DNA of 58,338 nucleotides from Clostridia bacterium (GTDB lineage: Bacteria; Bacillota; Clostridia; Oscillospirales; Acutalibacteraceae), in contig JAFUIO010000014.1 in the NCBI GenBank assembly GCA_017468425.1, positions 1 to 58,338 on the forward strand, written 5' to 3'. Made by a program: the position numbers and the translations under genes. Shown here in pieces: positions 9,319 through 18,379 of this stretch. Numbering within the stretch: the first letter of the stretch is position 1; each line of letters opens with the position of its first letter. The notes under the pieces were generated by a model. It saw only the letters and a program-made list of their open reading frames with translations, ran no database searches and was not told the origin of the DNA.

Positions 9319-9357
9319 TTTTCTGTAAAGTTAAAGTTGCTGAAAAGGAGTGGCATT

Positions 9358-12021
9358 ATGAAAAACAGCAGATTCCTTAATAAAATAATATCCCTTGTTC
9401 TCGTTATGGCTATTATCATCTGTTCAGGTGTTTTCAGTTCTGTTTACGCTGAAGACCTTGCTGATTATTCTAAACTTGATAAGGCTATTGCAACAATCCC
9501 TGACGGCCCTAACAGAAATAACGGTGTATATAAAGCAGAAGAACTTGAAGCAATCGATGCAATGGTGGCATCCTTTGACAGAAATCTTACCTCTGCCGAT
9601 CAGGCTGTTGTAAACCAATACCGCACAGATTTGCTGGCGGCAATAAATGCTCTTTCAATGGATTTGTCAAAAGCAGTTGCAACGGCTACTGTGCTTATAG
9701 ACAGAAAAATTGTAAAGCAGGATGATATAATAACTGTCTTTATCAAAATTAATACAAACTATCCTGTAACAGGTTTTCAGTTGCCTGTAATTTATGATAA
9801 AACACAGTTTACACTTGTTGATTACGACCCTGATAATTCAAATTCATATATAACTTTCTATGACGGCAGTTTTATGCAAGGCAGCTATGATTTAAACGGT
9901 AACGCAGGTATTGAAACAGGTTTTTCTTATACTTCAGATTCTGAAAAATGGGATACTGATGAAGCACGTGCAAAATATGATTATGCATTTTTTACTGCAA
10001 ACTTCAATTCTCAAAAAAATCCTTCAAATTTAAACCTTGCCGTACCTCAGGACGAAGTTTTTGCAACATTCCGCCTGCAGGCAAAGAATGATATTGAAAA
10101 TGCCGAGGAACTTGTTTTTATTAGTCCTGATTGGGAAAAGACCAATGAGAACAAAGCGGGTACATTCAGTGTCGGCTTTTCAGCAACTGTTCTCAACAGA
10201 AATCCGCTTACTTATAAATCAACAGGAATGACATATAATCCTGTAACAGATTCTATGATTCCTACCGACAGTATTTCTCTTAATATCACAGAAGCCACTC
10301 TTACAAAAAATAATCCCACCGTTCAGCTTGTGGCTACGGTTACACCTGATACTGCAATAAACAAAAAAATCACATGGACATCAAGCGATACATCTGTTGC
10401 TACAGTTGATTCTGCAGGTAAAGTAACACGCGTAGGTTCAGGCGAGGCTGTAATTTCAGCCGAAACTCCATACGGTCAGGTTGCAGCCTGTAATATTACC
10501 GTTCTTCATCAGTGCTTTGCTGAAGTTGTTCTGATTGAAGCAACAGAGGCCGAATGTTACACTCAGGGAAATATAGCATATTATGAGTGTACCTGCGGAA
10601 AACTTTATTCAGATGCTGATGCCAAAAATGAAATTAATGAAACAGAGATAATAATTCCGCCACTTAATCACCCTGAAGACGGTCTGCTTGAAATCCCCGA
10701 AGTCAAACCTACACATACTAAAGACGGTAAGGAAGCATATTGGATTTGCGGTTACTGCGGAGATTCTTTCAGTGAAATTGGTTGTATCAATAAAATAGAT
10801 GAGCCTGCAATTATCCCTGCAACAGGTCACGATGACCTGACAGATGCAGAGTGGTCGTCAGATGCAGATTCACATTTCAAAAAATGTTCCTGCGGACAGA
10901 AGTTTGAAATAACATCACATACTTTTGAATGGAAAACAGACCGCGATGCGACTTGTGAAGACGAAGGCAGCCGGCATGAAGAATGTATAGTCTGTGGTTA
11001 TAAAAGAAATGAAAACACACCAATCGGTTATGCAAAACATAATCCGGAATTTGTTGAAAGCACAGATTCAACCTGCACGGTTGAAGGCAATATTGCTTAT
11101 TATGAATGCAGTGTGTGTAATAAGCTTTTCAGTGACGAAATTTGTGCAGATGAAATAAAAGCAGAAGAAACAATGCTTCCTCTGAAAATTCATGATTTTA
11201 AATGGATAACGGAAAATGAACCTACCTGCACTTATGAGGGAAGTAAGTTTGAAGAATGTACAGCATGCGGTTATATTCAGAATGAAAACACACCAATCGG
11301 TTATGCAAAACATAATTCTGAATTTGTTGAAAGCACAGATTCAACCTGCACGGTTGAAGGCAATATTGCATATTATAAATGTGCTGTCTGTTCAAAGCTT
11401 TTCCGTGATGAAGATTGTACAGAAGAAATAACACCTGAAGATACAGTTCTTTCTCTTACAGACCACGATTACAAAGAATCAATAACTTTGCCGACACCAG
11501 TAAAACAAGGTTATTCAACTTATACCTGCAAGGTGTGCGGTTATTCCTACATTGATAATTATACTGGACCCGGCATTGAAATTACAGGCGTGGTTTCAAC
11601 ATCTGCTTTTGAAAGCGATAAAGTAAGGCTTGTGCTCACATCACAAGGTGAAACAGAGCCGTTGCAGACACTGGAAATAACAGGAAACACAGCAACTTAT
11701 TCTTTTAAAAATGTAATAAAAGGGGAGTATACTGTTACCGTTTCCAAAAACAACCATTATTCGCAGAGTTTTGATGTTTCTGTAACCGACCAGAATGAAA
11801 TCAAACAAAACCTGATTATCTATGCATATGGTGATGTTAACCGTGACGGCAAACTGAATATTCTCGACAGTACCGCAGTTTTGCGTCACGTAAAGATGGT
11901 TGAGTTGCTTGATGATGAGAGCTTTGCTGTTGCTGATGTTAATTCAAACGGCAGAGTAACAGTTTCTGACTATGCTCTGATTCAGCGTCAGGTGAAGGGC
12001 GTAAATTCAATCTGGAAATAA
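9358..12021 (+). CDS. Secreted multi-domain protein with cohesin-like, Ig-like and C-terminal dockerin modules
   Basis: An 887-residue exported protein. A signal peptide (~1-31, likely cleaved after VYA) is followed by a FIVAR-like helical segment (~32-100). Next comes a beta-sandwich resembling cohesin or the related carbohydrate-binding fold (~105-300, GFQLPVIYD). A Big_2 bacterial Ig-like domain follows (~310-385, WTSSDTSVATVD). Then come CxxC-containing repeats (~390-740). The C-terminus is a type I dockerin with two calcium loops (DVNRDGKLNILD and DVNSNGRVTVSD). The ATG at 9358 has AAGGAG eight bases ahead; an upstream in-frame ATG at 9304 lies before the -10 box and is rejected. A dockerin means the protein should plug into a cohesin scaffold on the cell surface. 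Its ligand is unknown. Confidence 0.85.
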   Translation: MKNSRFLNKIISLVLVMAIIICSGVFSSVYAEDLADYSKLDKAIATIPDGPNRNNGVYKAEELEAIDAMVASFDRNLTSADQAVVNQYRTDLLAAINALSMDLSKAVATATVLIDRKIVKQDDIITVFIKINTNYPVTGFQLPVIYDKTQFTLVDYDPDNSNSYITFYDGSFMQGSYDLNGNAGIETGFSYTSDSEKWDTDEARAKYDYAFFTANFNSQKNPSNLNLAVPQDEVFATFRLQAKNDIENAEELVFISPDWEKTNENKAGTFSVGFSATVLNRNPLTYKSTGMTYNPVTDSMIPTDSISLNITEATLTKNNPTVQLVATVTPDTAINKKITWTSSDTSVATVDSAGKVTRVGSGEAVISAETPYGQVAACNITVLHQCFAEVVLIEATEAECYTQGNIAYYECTCGKLYSDADAKNEINETEIIIPPLNHPEDGLLEIPEVKPTHTKDGKEAYWICGYCGDSFSEIGCINKIDEPAIIPATGHDDLTDAEWSSDADSHFKKCSCGQKFEITSHTFEWKTDRDATCEDEGSRHEECIVCGYKRNENTPIGYAKHNPEFVESTDSTCTVEGNIAYYECSVCNKLFSDEICADEIKAEETMLPLKIHDFKWITENEPTCTYEGSKFEECTACGYIQNENTPIGYAKHNSEFVESTDSTCTVEGNIAYYKCAVCSKLFRDEDCTEEITPEDTVLSLTDHDYKESITLPTPVKQGYSTYTCKVCGYSYIDNYTGPGIEITGVVSTSAFESDKVRLVLTSQGETEPLQTLEITGNTATYSFKNVIKGEYTVTVSKNNHYSQSFDVSVTDQNEIKQNLIIYAYGDVNRDGKLNILDSTAVLRHVKMVELLDDESFAVADVNSNGRVTVSDYALIQRQVKGVNSIWK
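11008..11370 (+). repeat. Direct repeat inside the dockerin-protein gene
   Basis: About 90 bases at 11008-11097 recur at 11281-11370 with only a few differences, a period of 273 bases or 91 codons. Both copies encode NENTPIGYAKHN and the CxxC module after it. Near-identity at the DNA level points to recent duplication or gene conversion. Confidence 0.85.
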
Positions 12022-12167
12022 ATGGTTTTATCTGATTCGGGTTGATGTGTATGAAAGAATTTCAAAACTTTTATCGAAAAACGGCATAAAAAACAGTTTG
12101 TTTGAGCTTTGATTTTGTGATTTTTGCAAGATTTTATCTTTTTGGTTGCAAAAATAATAAAAAACAC

Positions 12168-12196
12168 TTGCAAAAATACAATAAATATATTACAAT
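12168..12196 (+). promoter_or_regulatory. Promoter of the aminotransferase-murT-gatD operon
   Basis: TTGCAA (12168-12173), 17 bases, TACAAT (12191-12196). The -35 box is part of TTGCAAAAA, which also occurs at 12146-12154 and inverted at 12121-12129. The stretch 12022-12167 is AT-rich and shows no convincing terminator for the dockerin gene. Confidence 0.7.
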
Positions 12197-12229
12197 GTTT
12201 GGCAGTATGTAATTTTGGAGGATTATATT

Positions 12230-13501
12230 ATGCTTTATAGCCAGTTTTCACCCGAACAGCTTCTTCTTGAAAAGGAGCAGCTTCAGAAAAGATATGATGA
12301 ATTCAAGGCTCAGAATCTTTCTTTGGATATGTCAAGAGGTAAGCCCTCACCGCAGCAGCTTGATTTGACAATGGATATGCTCGGCAATATTGATTTGACT
12401 GAAAAGTTTAAAGCTGAAAATGGTTTTGACTGCCGTAACTACGGTGTTCTTGACGGTATTCCTGAATGTAAAAAGCTTTTTGCCGAACTTCTTGATGTAG
12501 ACGAAAATAATATAATTATCGGCGGTAACTCAAGCCTGACACTTATGTTTGATTATATTGCACAGTGTATGACTCACGGTTCAGGCAAAGAAGCCTGGCT
12601 TAAGCAGGGAGATATAAAATTTATCTGCCCCGTTCCGGGATATGACAGACATTTCGGAATTCTTGAACATTTCGGCATTGAAATGATTAATGTTCCCATG
12701 CTTTCAGACGGCCCTGATATGGAAAAAGTCAATGAACTTATCAAGGATGAAACTGTAAAAGGTATGATTCTTGTTCCTAAATATTCTAATCCCGAAGGAA
12801 TTACTTTATCTGATGATTGTGTAAGAAAAATCGCTGCAATGAAACCTGCAGCAGAGGATTTCAGAGTTATCTGGGATAACGCTTACTGCATTCACGATAT
12901 TAATGATACTCCTGACGAACTTCTTAACGTTTTTGAAGCAGCGAAAGAGTTTTCCAGTGAAGATATGTTTATTGAAGTTACATCAACTTCAAAAATCTCA
13001 TTCCCCGGTTCAGGTGTGGCTGCACTTGCTGCATCTGATAAAAATATTGAGATGATAAAAAGCCGTATGACAGTGCAGACAATCGGTAATGATAAGCTTA
13101 ACCAGCTGCGTCATGTTATGTATTTTAAAAACCTTGACGGTATAAAAGTTCATATGAAAAAACACGCAGATTCACTCAAACCTAAATTTGAAGCAGTTCT
13201 CAAGTGTTTTGATGAAGAATTTTCAGGTCTCGGCATTGCAGATTGGAAAAAGCCCAACGGCGGTTATTTTGTAAGCCTTAATGTTCTTGAGGGCACTGCA
13301 AAAAGAACAGGTGAACTCTGTAAAGAGGCAGGCGTAGTTCTCACGCCTCCCGGAGCAACGTATCCCTATGGTAAAGACCCCGAAGATACTAATATCCGTA
13401 TTGCTCCTTCTTTCCCTTGTGTGGAAGAACTTGAGAAAGCAGCAGAGCTTCTCTGCATTTCAGCACGTCTTGCAGCTTGTGAAAAACTTTTAAAGAGGTA
13501 A
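12230..13501 (+). CDS. PLP-dependent aminotransferase, MocR-like aspartate-type class
   Basis: A 423-residue fold-type I aminotransferase of the small class related to the catalytic half of MocR regulators (Pfam PF12897), which includes an aspartate aminotransferase of Corynebacterium. It lacks any DNA-binding domain. The PLP lysine lies in STSKISFPGSG (~residue 255), the cofactor-binding aspartate in WDNAY, and the substrate-binding arginine region near the C-terminus is NIRIAPSFP. The start is the ATG at 12230 with GGAGG at 12217-12221; the in-frame TTG at 12215 overlaps that ribosome site. It leads an operon with murT, gatD and a phosphoesterase, five bases before murT. An aspartate/glutamate role would fit feeding peptidoglycan precursors, but that is inference. 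Confidence 0.85.
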   Translation: MLYSQFSPEQLLLEKEQLQKRYDEFKAQNLSLDMSRGKPSPQQLDLTMDMLGNIDLTEKFKAENGFDCRNYGVLDGIPECKKLFAELLDVDENNIIIGGNSSLTLMFDYIAQCMTHGSGKEAWLKQGDIKFICPVPGYDRHFGILEHFGIEMINVPMLSDGPDMEKVNELIKDETVKGMILVPKYSNPEGITLSDDCVRKIAAMKPAAEDFRVIWDNAYCIHDINDTPDELLNVFEAAKEFSSEDMFIEVTSTSKISFPGSGVAALAASDKNIEMIKSRMTVQTIGNDKLNQLRHVMYFKNLDGIKVHMKKHADSLKPKFEAVLKCFDEEFSGLGIADWKKPNGGYFVSLNVLEGTAKRTGELCKEAGVVLTPPGATYPYGKDPEDTNIRIAPSFPCVEELEKAAELLCISARLAACEKLLKR

Positions 13502-13506
13502 CAAAA

Positions 13507-14883
13507 ATGAAACTGAGAGCCGTTATTGCGATTATTGCTTGTAAATTTACAAAGTTTTTGCTCCGGATACTGAAAAAAGGCGGTACAAATCTTCCCGGTA
13601 AGATTGCCGTGAAAATCTGTCCTTCTGTACTTGGCGTTATGGCAAGGGGAGTAACAACTATAATTATTACCGGTACTAACGGCAAAACCACCACTTCCAG
13701 AATGATTGAACAATGTCTTGTGGAAGCGGGGGTAAGTTTCTTTTGCAATAAATCAGGTGCAAATCTCCTGACAGGTATAACCAACGAGTTTGCACAGAAT
13801 TCCGATATTTTCGGCAGATGCAGAAAGCAGTATGCAGTTATCGAATGTGATGAAGCTGCTTTCAGACAGGTAAGCCGTTATGTAAACGCAAAGCATATTA
13901 TCGTTACAAACATTTTCCGTGACCAGGTTGACCGTTTTGTAGAGCTGGAAACAACAATGAGCGGTATCAGAGCAGGTATAGAAAATTCACCTGAAGCGAT
14001 AGTTTCAATCAATGCCGATTGCTCTCTCACAACATCTCTCGTTAAAAATGTAAAAAACAGAATAATCTACTACGGAGTTAATTGTCCTGTTTACGAAGAC
14101 CTTGTTTCGGAAGTTTCTGATGCACAGTATTGCATCAATTGTAACGCTCAGTATAACTATGAGTATAAAACTTACGGGCATCTCGGCAGTTATGTTTGCC
14201 CTGAATGCGGATATAAAAGACCTGAAACAGAAGTTTATGTTACTGAGGTTGTGTCCGGTGACCTTGACAGTACAACAGTTAAACTTAAAATCAACAATGA
14301 TGAAAAATTGCTTCGCATAAATCTTCCCGGCGGATATAATGTGTACAATGCTATTTCTGCAGCGGCAGTTGCAAAGGGAATAGGAATCAGCGAAGACAAA
14401 ATTATCACAGCACTTTCAAGCTTTGAATGTGGCTTCGGCAGAATGGAAAATTTCCATATCGGCGGCAAAAATGTAAGAATGATTCTTATAAAAAACCCTG
14501 CAGGATGCAATCAGGTGCTTAATTTCCTTAAAAACACAGTTAAAGAAAAATGCCTTTTTGTAACTATAGTGAACGACAGAATTTCTGATGGTACAGATAT
14601 TTCATGGATCTGGGATGCAAACTTTGAGAAACTCGAAGACCTTGGCGATAATCTGCCTATGATTTATGTTGGCGGTGCACGTGCAGACGATATGGCAAAC
14701 AGACTTAAATATGCAGGCAGAAGCATCGACAGAATTAAAATAATCAAAGATGACGATATGCTTCTTGATGAAATAGATAAGGCAGATGTTGACGTGTTTA
14801 TTATGCCCACATATTCTGCAATGCTTTCTTTCAGAGAGAAAATCAGCAAACGCTACAATCTTAAAAGTTATTGGGAAAATTAA
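13507..14883 (+). CDS. murT: Lipid II isoglutaminyl synthase, Mur ligase-like subunit MurT
   Basis: A 458-residue ATP-dependent ligase that, with GatD, amidates the alpha-carboxyl of D-glutamate in lipid II. The P-loop GTNGKTTT is at ~56-63. A four-cysteine zinc ribbon, CINC and CPEC, inserted in the central domain (~210-240), is diagnostic of MurT. The C-terminal DUF1727 region carries the Asp used for catalysis in the family. The ATG at 13507 is five bases after the aminotransferase stop and shares its GAGG site. The gatD homologue follows after 14 bases. The protein itself looks intact, which matters because its partner has lost the usual nucleophile. Confidence 0.93.
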   Translation: MKLRAVIAIIACKFTKFLLRILKKGGTNLPGKIAVKICPSVLGVMARGVTTIIITGTNGKTTTSRMIEQCLVEAGVSFFCNKSGANLLTGITNEFAQNSDIFGRCRKQYAVIECDEAAFRQVSRYVNAKHIIVTNIFRDQVDRFVELETTMSGIRAGIENSPEAIVSINADCSLTTSLVKNVKNRIIYYGVNCPVYEDLVSEVSDAQYCINCNAQYNYEYKTYGHLGSYVCPECGYKRPETEVYVTEVVSGDLDSTTVKLKINNDEKLLRINLPGGYNVYNAISAAAVAKGIGISEDKIITALSSFECGFGRMENFHIGGKNVRMILIKNPAGCNQVLNFLKNTVKEKCLFVTIVNDRISDGTDISWIWDANFEKLEDLGDNLPMIYVGGARADDMANRLKYAGRSIDRIKIIKDDDMLLDEIDKADVDVFIMPTYSAMLSFREKISKRYNLKSYWEN

Positions 14884-14897
14884 GGGGAGGCATTATT

Positions 14898-15632
14898 ATG
14901 GATGAACTTAAAATCTGTTATCTCTATCCTGATATTCTCAATCTTTTTTCTGATAGCGGTAACATTACGTGCATAAAAAAACGTCTTGAATGGCGTGGGA
15001 TAAAAGCGGATATAACTGAAATTCCTGTTGGTGAAAGCCTTAATGTCAGCGATTATGATTTGTTTTTTATCGGCGGCGGTCAGGAATTTGAACACGGCTT
15101 TAATATTCCTGATTTTGCAGATAAAAAAGCAAAAGAAATAAAAAAAGCAGTTGATGATGAGAAAGTTTTTCTCGCAATCGGCACAGGATATCAGCTTCTC
15201 GGCAATTACTGTAAAGCAGTTGACGGCACACAGTACGATATGTCAGGTGCAGTGAATTTCCACACAATTGCCCGTGAAGAAAGGTTTATAGGTAACTATT
15301 GTTTTGAGTCGGAAGAACTTGGCGGACTTAAAATAGTAGGCTTTGAAAACCACGCAGGTAAAACATATCTTTCCGATGGTGTAAAACCTCTCGGAAAAGT
15401 CCTTAAAGGCTACGGCAACAACGGCGAAGATTTCACAGAGGGTGCAAGATACAAAAATGTATTTGCATCATATTCTCACGGCTCACTTTTGCCTAAAAAT
15501 CCCGTACTTGCGGATTATATTATTAAAACTGCCCTTGAAAGAAAATATAATAAAGAATTCGAACTTTCACAACTTGACGACACTTTTGAACTTAATGCAA
15601 ACAAAGCAATGCTCGACCGCTTGTTGGGTTGA
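14898..15632 (+). CDS. gatD: GatD-like glutamine amidotransferase without the catalytic cysteine
   Basis: A 244-residue class I glutamine amidotransferase-like protein that should supply ammonia to MurT. GatD enzymes carry a nucleophilic Cys in a C-G-G-Y-Q context. Here the segment reads AIGTGYQLLG, so position 95 is Gly and 96 is Thr. The rest is conserved, including the oxyanion-side GGGQEFE and His194 in YSHGSLLPKNP. The codons are unambiguous at 15174-15200, with no frameshift nearby. The start is the ATG at 14898 with GGGGAGG directly upstream; the earlier in-frame ATG at 14871 lies inside murT. Without the cysteine, glutamine hydrolysis is not expected. Free ammonia or another nitrogen source may be used. 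The family call is sure; activity is in doubt. Confidence 0.85.
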   Translation: MDELKICYLYPDILNLFSDSGNITCIKKRLEWRGIKADITEIPVGESLNVSDYDLFFIGGGQEFEHGFNIPDFADKKAKEIKKAVDDEKVFLAIGTGYQLLGNYCKAVDGTQYDMSGAVNFHTIAREERFIGNYCFESEELGGLKIVGFENHAGKTYLSDGVKPLGKVLKGYGNNGEDFTEGARYKNVFASYSHGSLLPKNPVLADYIIKTALERKYNKEFELSQLDDTFELNANKAMLDRLLG

Positions 15633-15656
15633 TTGAAAAATAAAGGAGGTTTTATT

Positions 15657-16799
15657 GTGAAAATCAAAAGAATTGCAGCGGTGTTACTTGCATTTATCAT
15701 TGCGATGGTGTCTTTTTCAATTATGGGTTATGCAGAAGAAAAAGACGGATTTGAATTCGGTTCAGACGGTAAATTTACGGTTTTACAGCTTTCAGACCCG
15801 CAGGATGATGCTTATCCCGCACACGAGCTTGATTCTTTTATAAGAAAATCAATCGAAACAGTAAAACCTGATTTTATCGTTCTTTCAGGCGATATTGTTG
15901 AAGACAGCCGTGCAGGTGACATTTCTGATGACAAAATTTTTCAGGAAGGTGTAGCTGTTGACGGCGACTATGAAAAAACTCTTGAAAATGTAAAAACAGC
16001 AGTAAAACACGTTTTCACACCTATTGAAGAAGCAGGTATTTATTACACTGTTGCACAGGGTAATAACGACTATAAAAGCGGAATTTCCAACGAAGACTGG
16101 CTCAGTATTTATGCATCATATCCACATTGCATAACAGTTGATGAGAGTGACGATGCAGAAGGCAAAATTGACAGTTACGTTGAAATAAAAAAACATAATT
16201 CTGAAGAAATCGGCTATGGTATATGGGCACTTGATAACGGCAAAGGTTTTACCGAAGGCCAGAAAGCCTGGTTCAGAAATAAAGAAACAGGAAATGTTCC
16301 CTCAATCGTTTTTGAACATATCCCTACAGACGATGTAGGCAATCTTTTTGAAAAATGCAACATCTGGGATGAAGGGGCGCTTTCAGGCGACGGTGGGTTC
16401 TATCGTCTTAACAAAGAAATTGCAAACGGTGTAAACTATGTAACCTACTCTGCTGGCACAACAGACGAATTCCTTATGTGGAAAGATAAAGGCGTAAAAG
16501 GTGCTTTCTTCGGCCATATTCATACGGACGGCTTCACAGGCACATACGACGGAATCACACTCGGACTTACTTACGGCTGTCAGTTTTCAAAGGCAGGACC
16601 TTACGGTGTAAGAGAAATTGTCCTTGATGAAGACGGCTCATTTGAAACAAATCTTTATGTTTATGAAAACGGTGAATTCTCACTTCAGGAATATGAAGAT
16701 TACAAAACATATTCAAACGATTTTGAAGCATTTTTTGCAAAAGTTGTAAACATTTTCAAATTCATCGGCAATCAGATTGTTGCATGGTTTAAATTCTGA
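15657..16799 (+). CDS. Secreted calcineurin-like phosphoesterase
   Basis: A 380-residue exported protein starting with GTG at 15657, with AAAGGAGG seven bases upstream. The signal peptide is ~1-22 (ends GYA). The metallophosphoesterase blocks are present but altered: DPQ replaces the usual DxH, GDIVED is normal, GNND replaces GNHD, and GHIHTDG is intact. The substitutions keep oxygen or nitrogen ligands but lose the His usually used as proton donor. The C-terminal ~20 residues are hydrophobic and aromatic, like the tail of the phosphatase at 42199, and may be a membrane or wall anchor. It lies 24 bases after gatD in the same operon and ends before a strong terminator. Substrate unknown. Confidence 0.8.
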   Translation: MKIKRIAAVLLAFIIAMVSFSIMGYAEEKDGFEFGSDGKFTVLQLSDPQDDAYPAHELDSFIRKSIETVKPDFIVLSGDIVEDSRAGDISDDKIFQEGVAVDGDYEKTLENVKTAVKHVFTPIEEAGIYYTVAQGNNDYKSGISNEDWLSIYASYPHCITVDESDDAEGKIDSYVEIKKHNSEEIGYGIWALDNGKGFTEGQKAWFRNKETGNVPSIVFEHIPTDDVGNLFEKCNIWDEGALSGDGGFYRLNKEIANGVNYVTYSAGTTDEFLMWKDKGVKGAFFGHIHTDGFTGTYDGITLGLTYGCQFSKAGPYGVREIVLDEDGSFETNLYVYENGEFSLQEYEDYKTYSNDFEAFFAKVVNIFKFIGNQIVAWFKF

Positions 16800-16815
16800 T
16801 TTTTATAAATATTTT

Positions 16816-16848
16816 TCCCGATAATCAATTCTGATTATCGGGATTTTT
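16816..16848 (+). terminator. Rho-independent terminator
   Basis: A 12-bp stem (16816-16827 with 16832-16843), four-base loop, followed by TTTTT. It ends the operon 12230-16799. Confidence 0.9.
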
Positions 16849-16885
16849 AAATTATAACAGATGTGTTAAAACTGCACTTTAGGTC

Positions 16886-16914
16886 TTGCAATTAATTAAC
16901 TAATATAGTATAAT
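16886..16914 (+). promoter_or_regulatory. Promoter of the miaB-to-transketolase operon
   Basis: TTGCAA (16886-16891), 17 bases, TATAAT (16909-16914). I find no convincing terminator between here and 31982, so this promoter may serve up to 13 genes, with possible internal promoters not identified. Confidence 0.75.
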
Positions 16915-16947
16915 ATATTAGTTAAAATGGGCGAGAGGTTGGAATTT

Positions 16948-18348
16948 ATGAAAACAGAAATGGAAAAACAGAATAAATTTTTATCTCTGGCAAAGAGTTT
17001 GCTTGAATTCAGGTTCGGCAATAGTGCTCCGAAAGCCTATGTTCACACATTCGGTTGTCAGGGAAATGTGTCTGATGGTGAGCGTATGAAAGGCTTGCTT
17101 TCCGATATGGGATATATGTTTGTTGATGATGAAAAAGAAGCAGATTTAATCCTTCTCAACACCTGTGCAATCCGTGAACACGCTGAAGACAGAGTTTACG
17201 GAAATATCGGCAGACTCAAGATTCTCAAAAAGCAGAATCCTGACCTGATAATTTGCATCTGCGGATGTATGGTTCAGCAGAAGCACGTTGAAGAAAAAAT
17301 CCGTAAAAGTTATCCTTACGTTACTGTTGTATTCGGCACTCACGTTATCCATAAACTCCCCGAATTTGTCTACAGAGCATTGACCACAGGCAAAAGAGTT
17401 TATGATACAGATAACACCAACCTTGAAATTGCCGAAGGCAATAATGTATGGCGTGACGGTAAAATCCGTGCATGGCTTCCCATAATGTATGGATGCAATA
17501 ATTTCTGTTCATACTGCGTTGTACCTTACGTAAGAGGCAGAGAAAGAAGCCGTAAAAGCGAAGAAATTTTAAAAGAAGCAAAACATCTTGTGTCACTGGG
17601 ATTCAAGGATATCACTTTGCTTGGTCAGAATGTCAATTCCTACGGTAAAGGGCTTGAAGAAGATATAAACTTCGCAAAACTTCTCAGGATGATAAACGAT
17701 ATCGACGGTGATTTTACAATCCGTTTTATGACATCTCATCCCAAAGATTGCACAGCAGAACTTCTTGATGCAATGGCAGAGTGCGATAAAGTTGCAAAAC
17801 ACCTTCATCTTCCCGTTCAGTCAGGTAACGACAGAATTCTGAAAGAGATGAACAGACATTACGACAGAGCAAAATATCTGTCACTCATTGAATACGCACG
17901 CAAGGTTATGCCTGATTTGTCAATTACAAGTGATATTATCGTAGGCTTCCCCGGTGAAACATATGAGGAATTCTGCGATACATTAAGCCTTGTTGAAAAA
18001 GTTGAATATACATCGCTCTACACATTTATTTATTCTGCAAGAAAGAATACAAAAGCTGCAGAAATGCCCGATCCTATAACACGTGAGGAAAAAGGCAAGT
18101 GGTTTGACGAACTTCTTAAACTTCAGGAAAAAATTGCAGCACAGAGAACTGCAAAAATGAACGGCAGAGTTTATAAGGTTCTTGCAGAAGAAAAAAGCAA
18201 AACAGAAGGATGGATTTCAGGCAGAACATCAGGGAATGTTATTATTGAATTTCCCGCAGATGAGAGCGTTATAGGCTCTTTCTGCGAAGTAATTGTGAAT
18301 GAACCGCTTAACTGGATTGTTAAGGGCGAATTCGTCAGAAAATTTTAA
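16948..18348 (+). CDS. miaB: tRNA 2-methylthio-N6-dimethylallyladenosine synthase MiaB
   Basis: A 466-residue radical-SAM methylthiotransferase that adds the methylthio group to i6A37 in tRNAs reading UNN codons. Three cysteines for the auxiliary cluster are visible (FGCQGN, NTCAIRE, CGCMVQQ). The radical-SAM cluster motif is YGCNNFCSYCVVPYVRG, and a TRAM domain closes the protein. NTCAIRE and the radical-SAM motif mark MiaB rather than MtaB or RimO. I prefer the ATG at 16948 because GAGAGG stands upstream of it, while the ATG at 16927 has no ribosome site. Its substrate-making partner MiaA is encoded four genes downstream in the same operon. Confidence 0.95.
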   Translation: MKTEMEKQNKFLSLAKSLLEFRFGNSAPKAYVHTFGCQGNVSDGERMKGLLSDMGYMFVDDEKEADLILLNTCAIREHAEDRVYGNIGRLKILKKQNPDLIICICGCMVQQKHVEEKIRKSYPYVTVVFGTHVIHKLPEFVYRALTTGKRVYDTDNTNLEIAEGNNVWRDGKIRAWLPIMYGCNNFCSYCVVPYVRGRERSRKSEEILKEAKHLVSLGFKDITLLGQNVNSYGKGLEEDINFAKLLRMINDIDGDFTIRFMTSHPKDCTAELLDAMAECDKVAKHLHLPVQSGNDRILKEMNRHYDRAKYLSLIEYARKVMPDLSITSDIIVGFPGETYEEFCDTLSLVEKVEYTSLYTFIYSARKNTKAAEMPDPITREEKGKWFDELLKLQEKIAAQRTAKMNGRVYKVLAEEKSKTEGWISGRTSGNVIIEFPADESVIGSFCEVIVNEPLNWIVKGEFVRKF

Positions 18349-18379
18349 AATATTATTTAAAATAAAGGAGTAAAAAACA

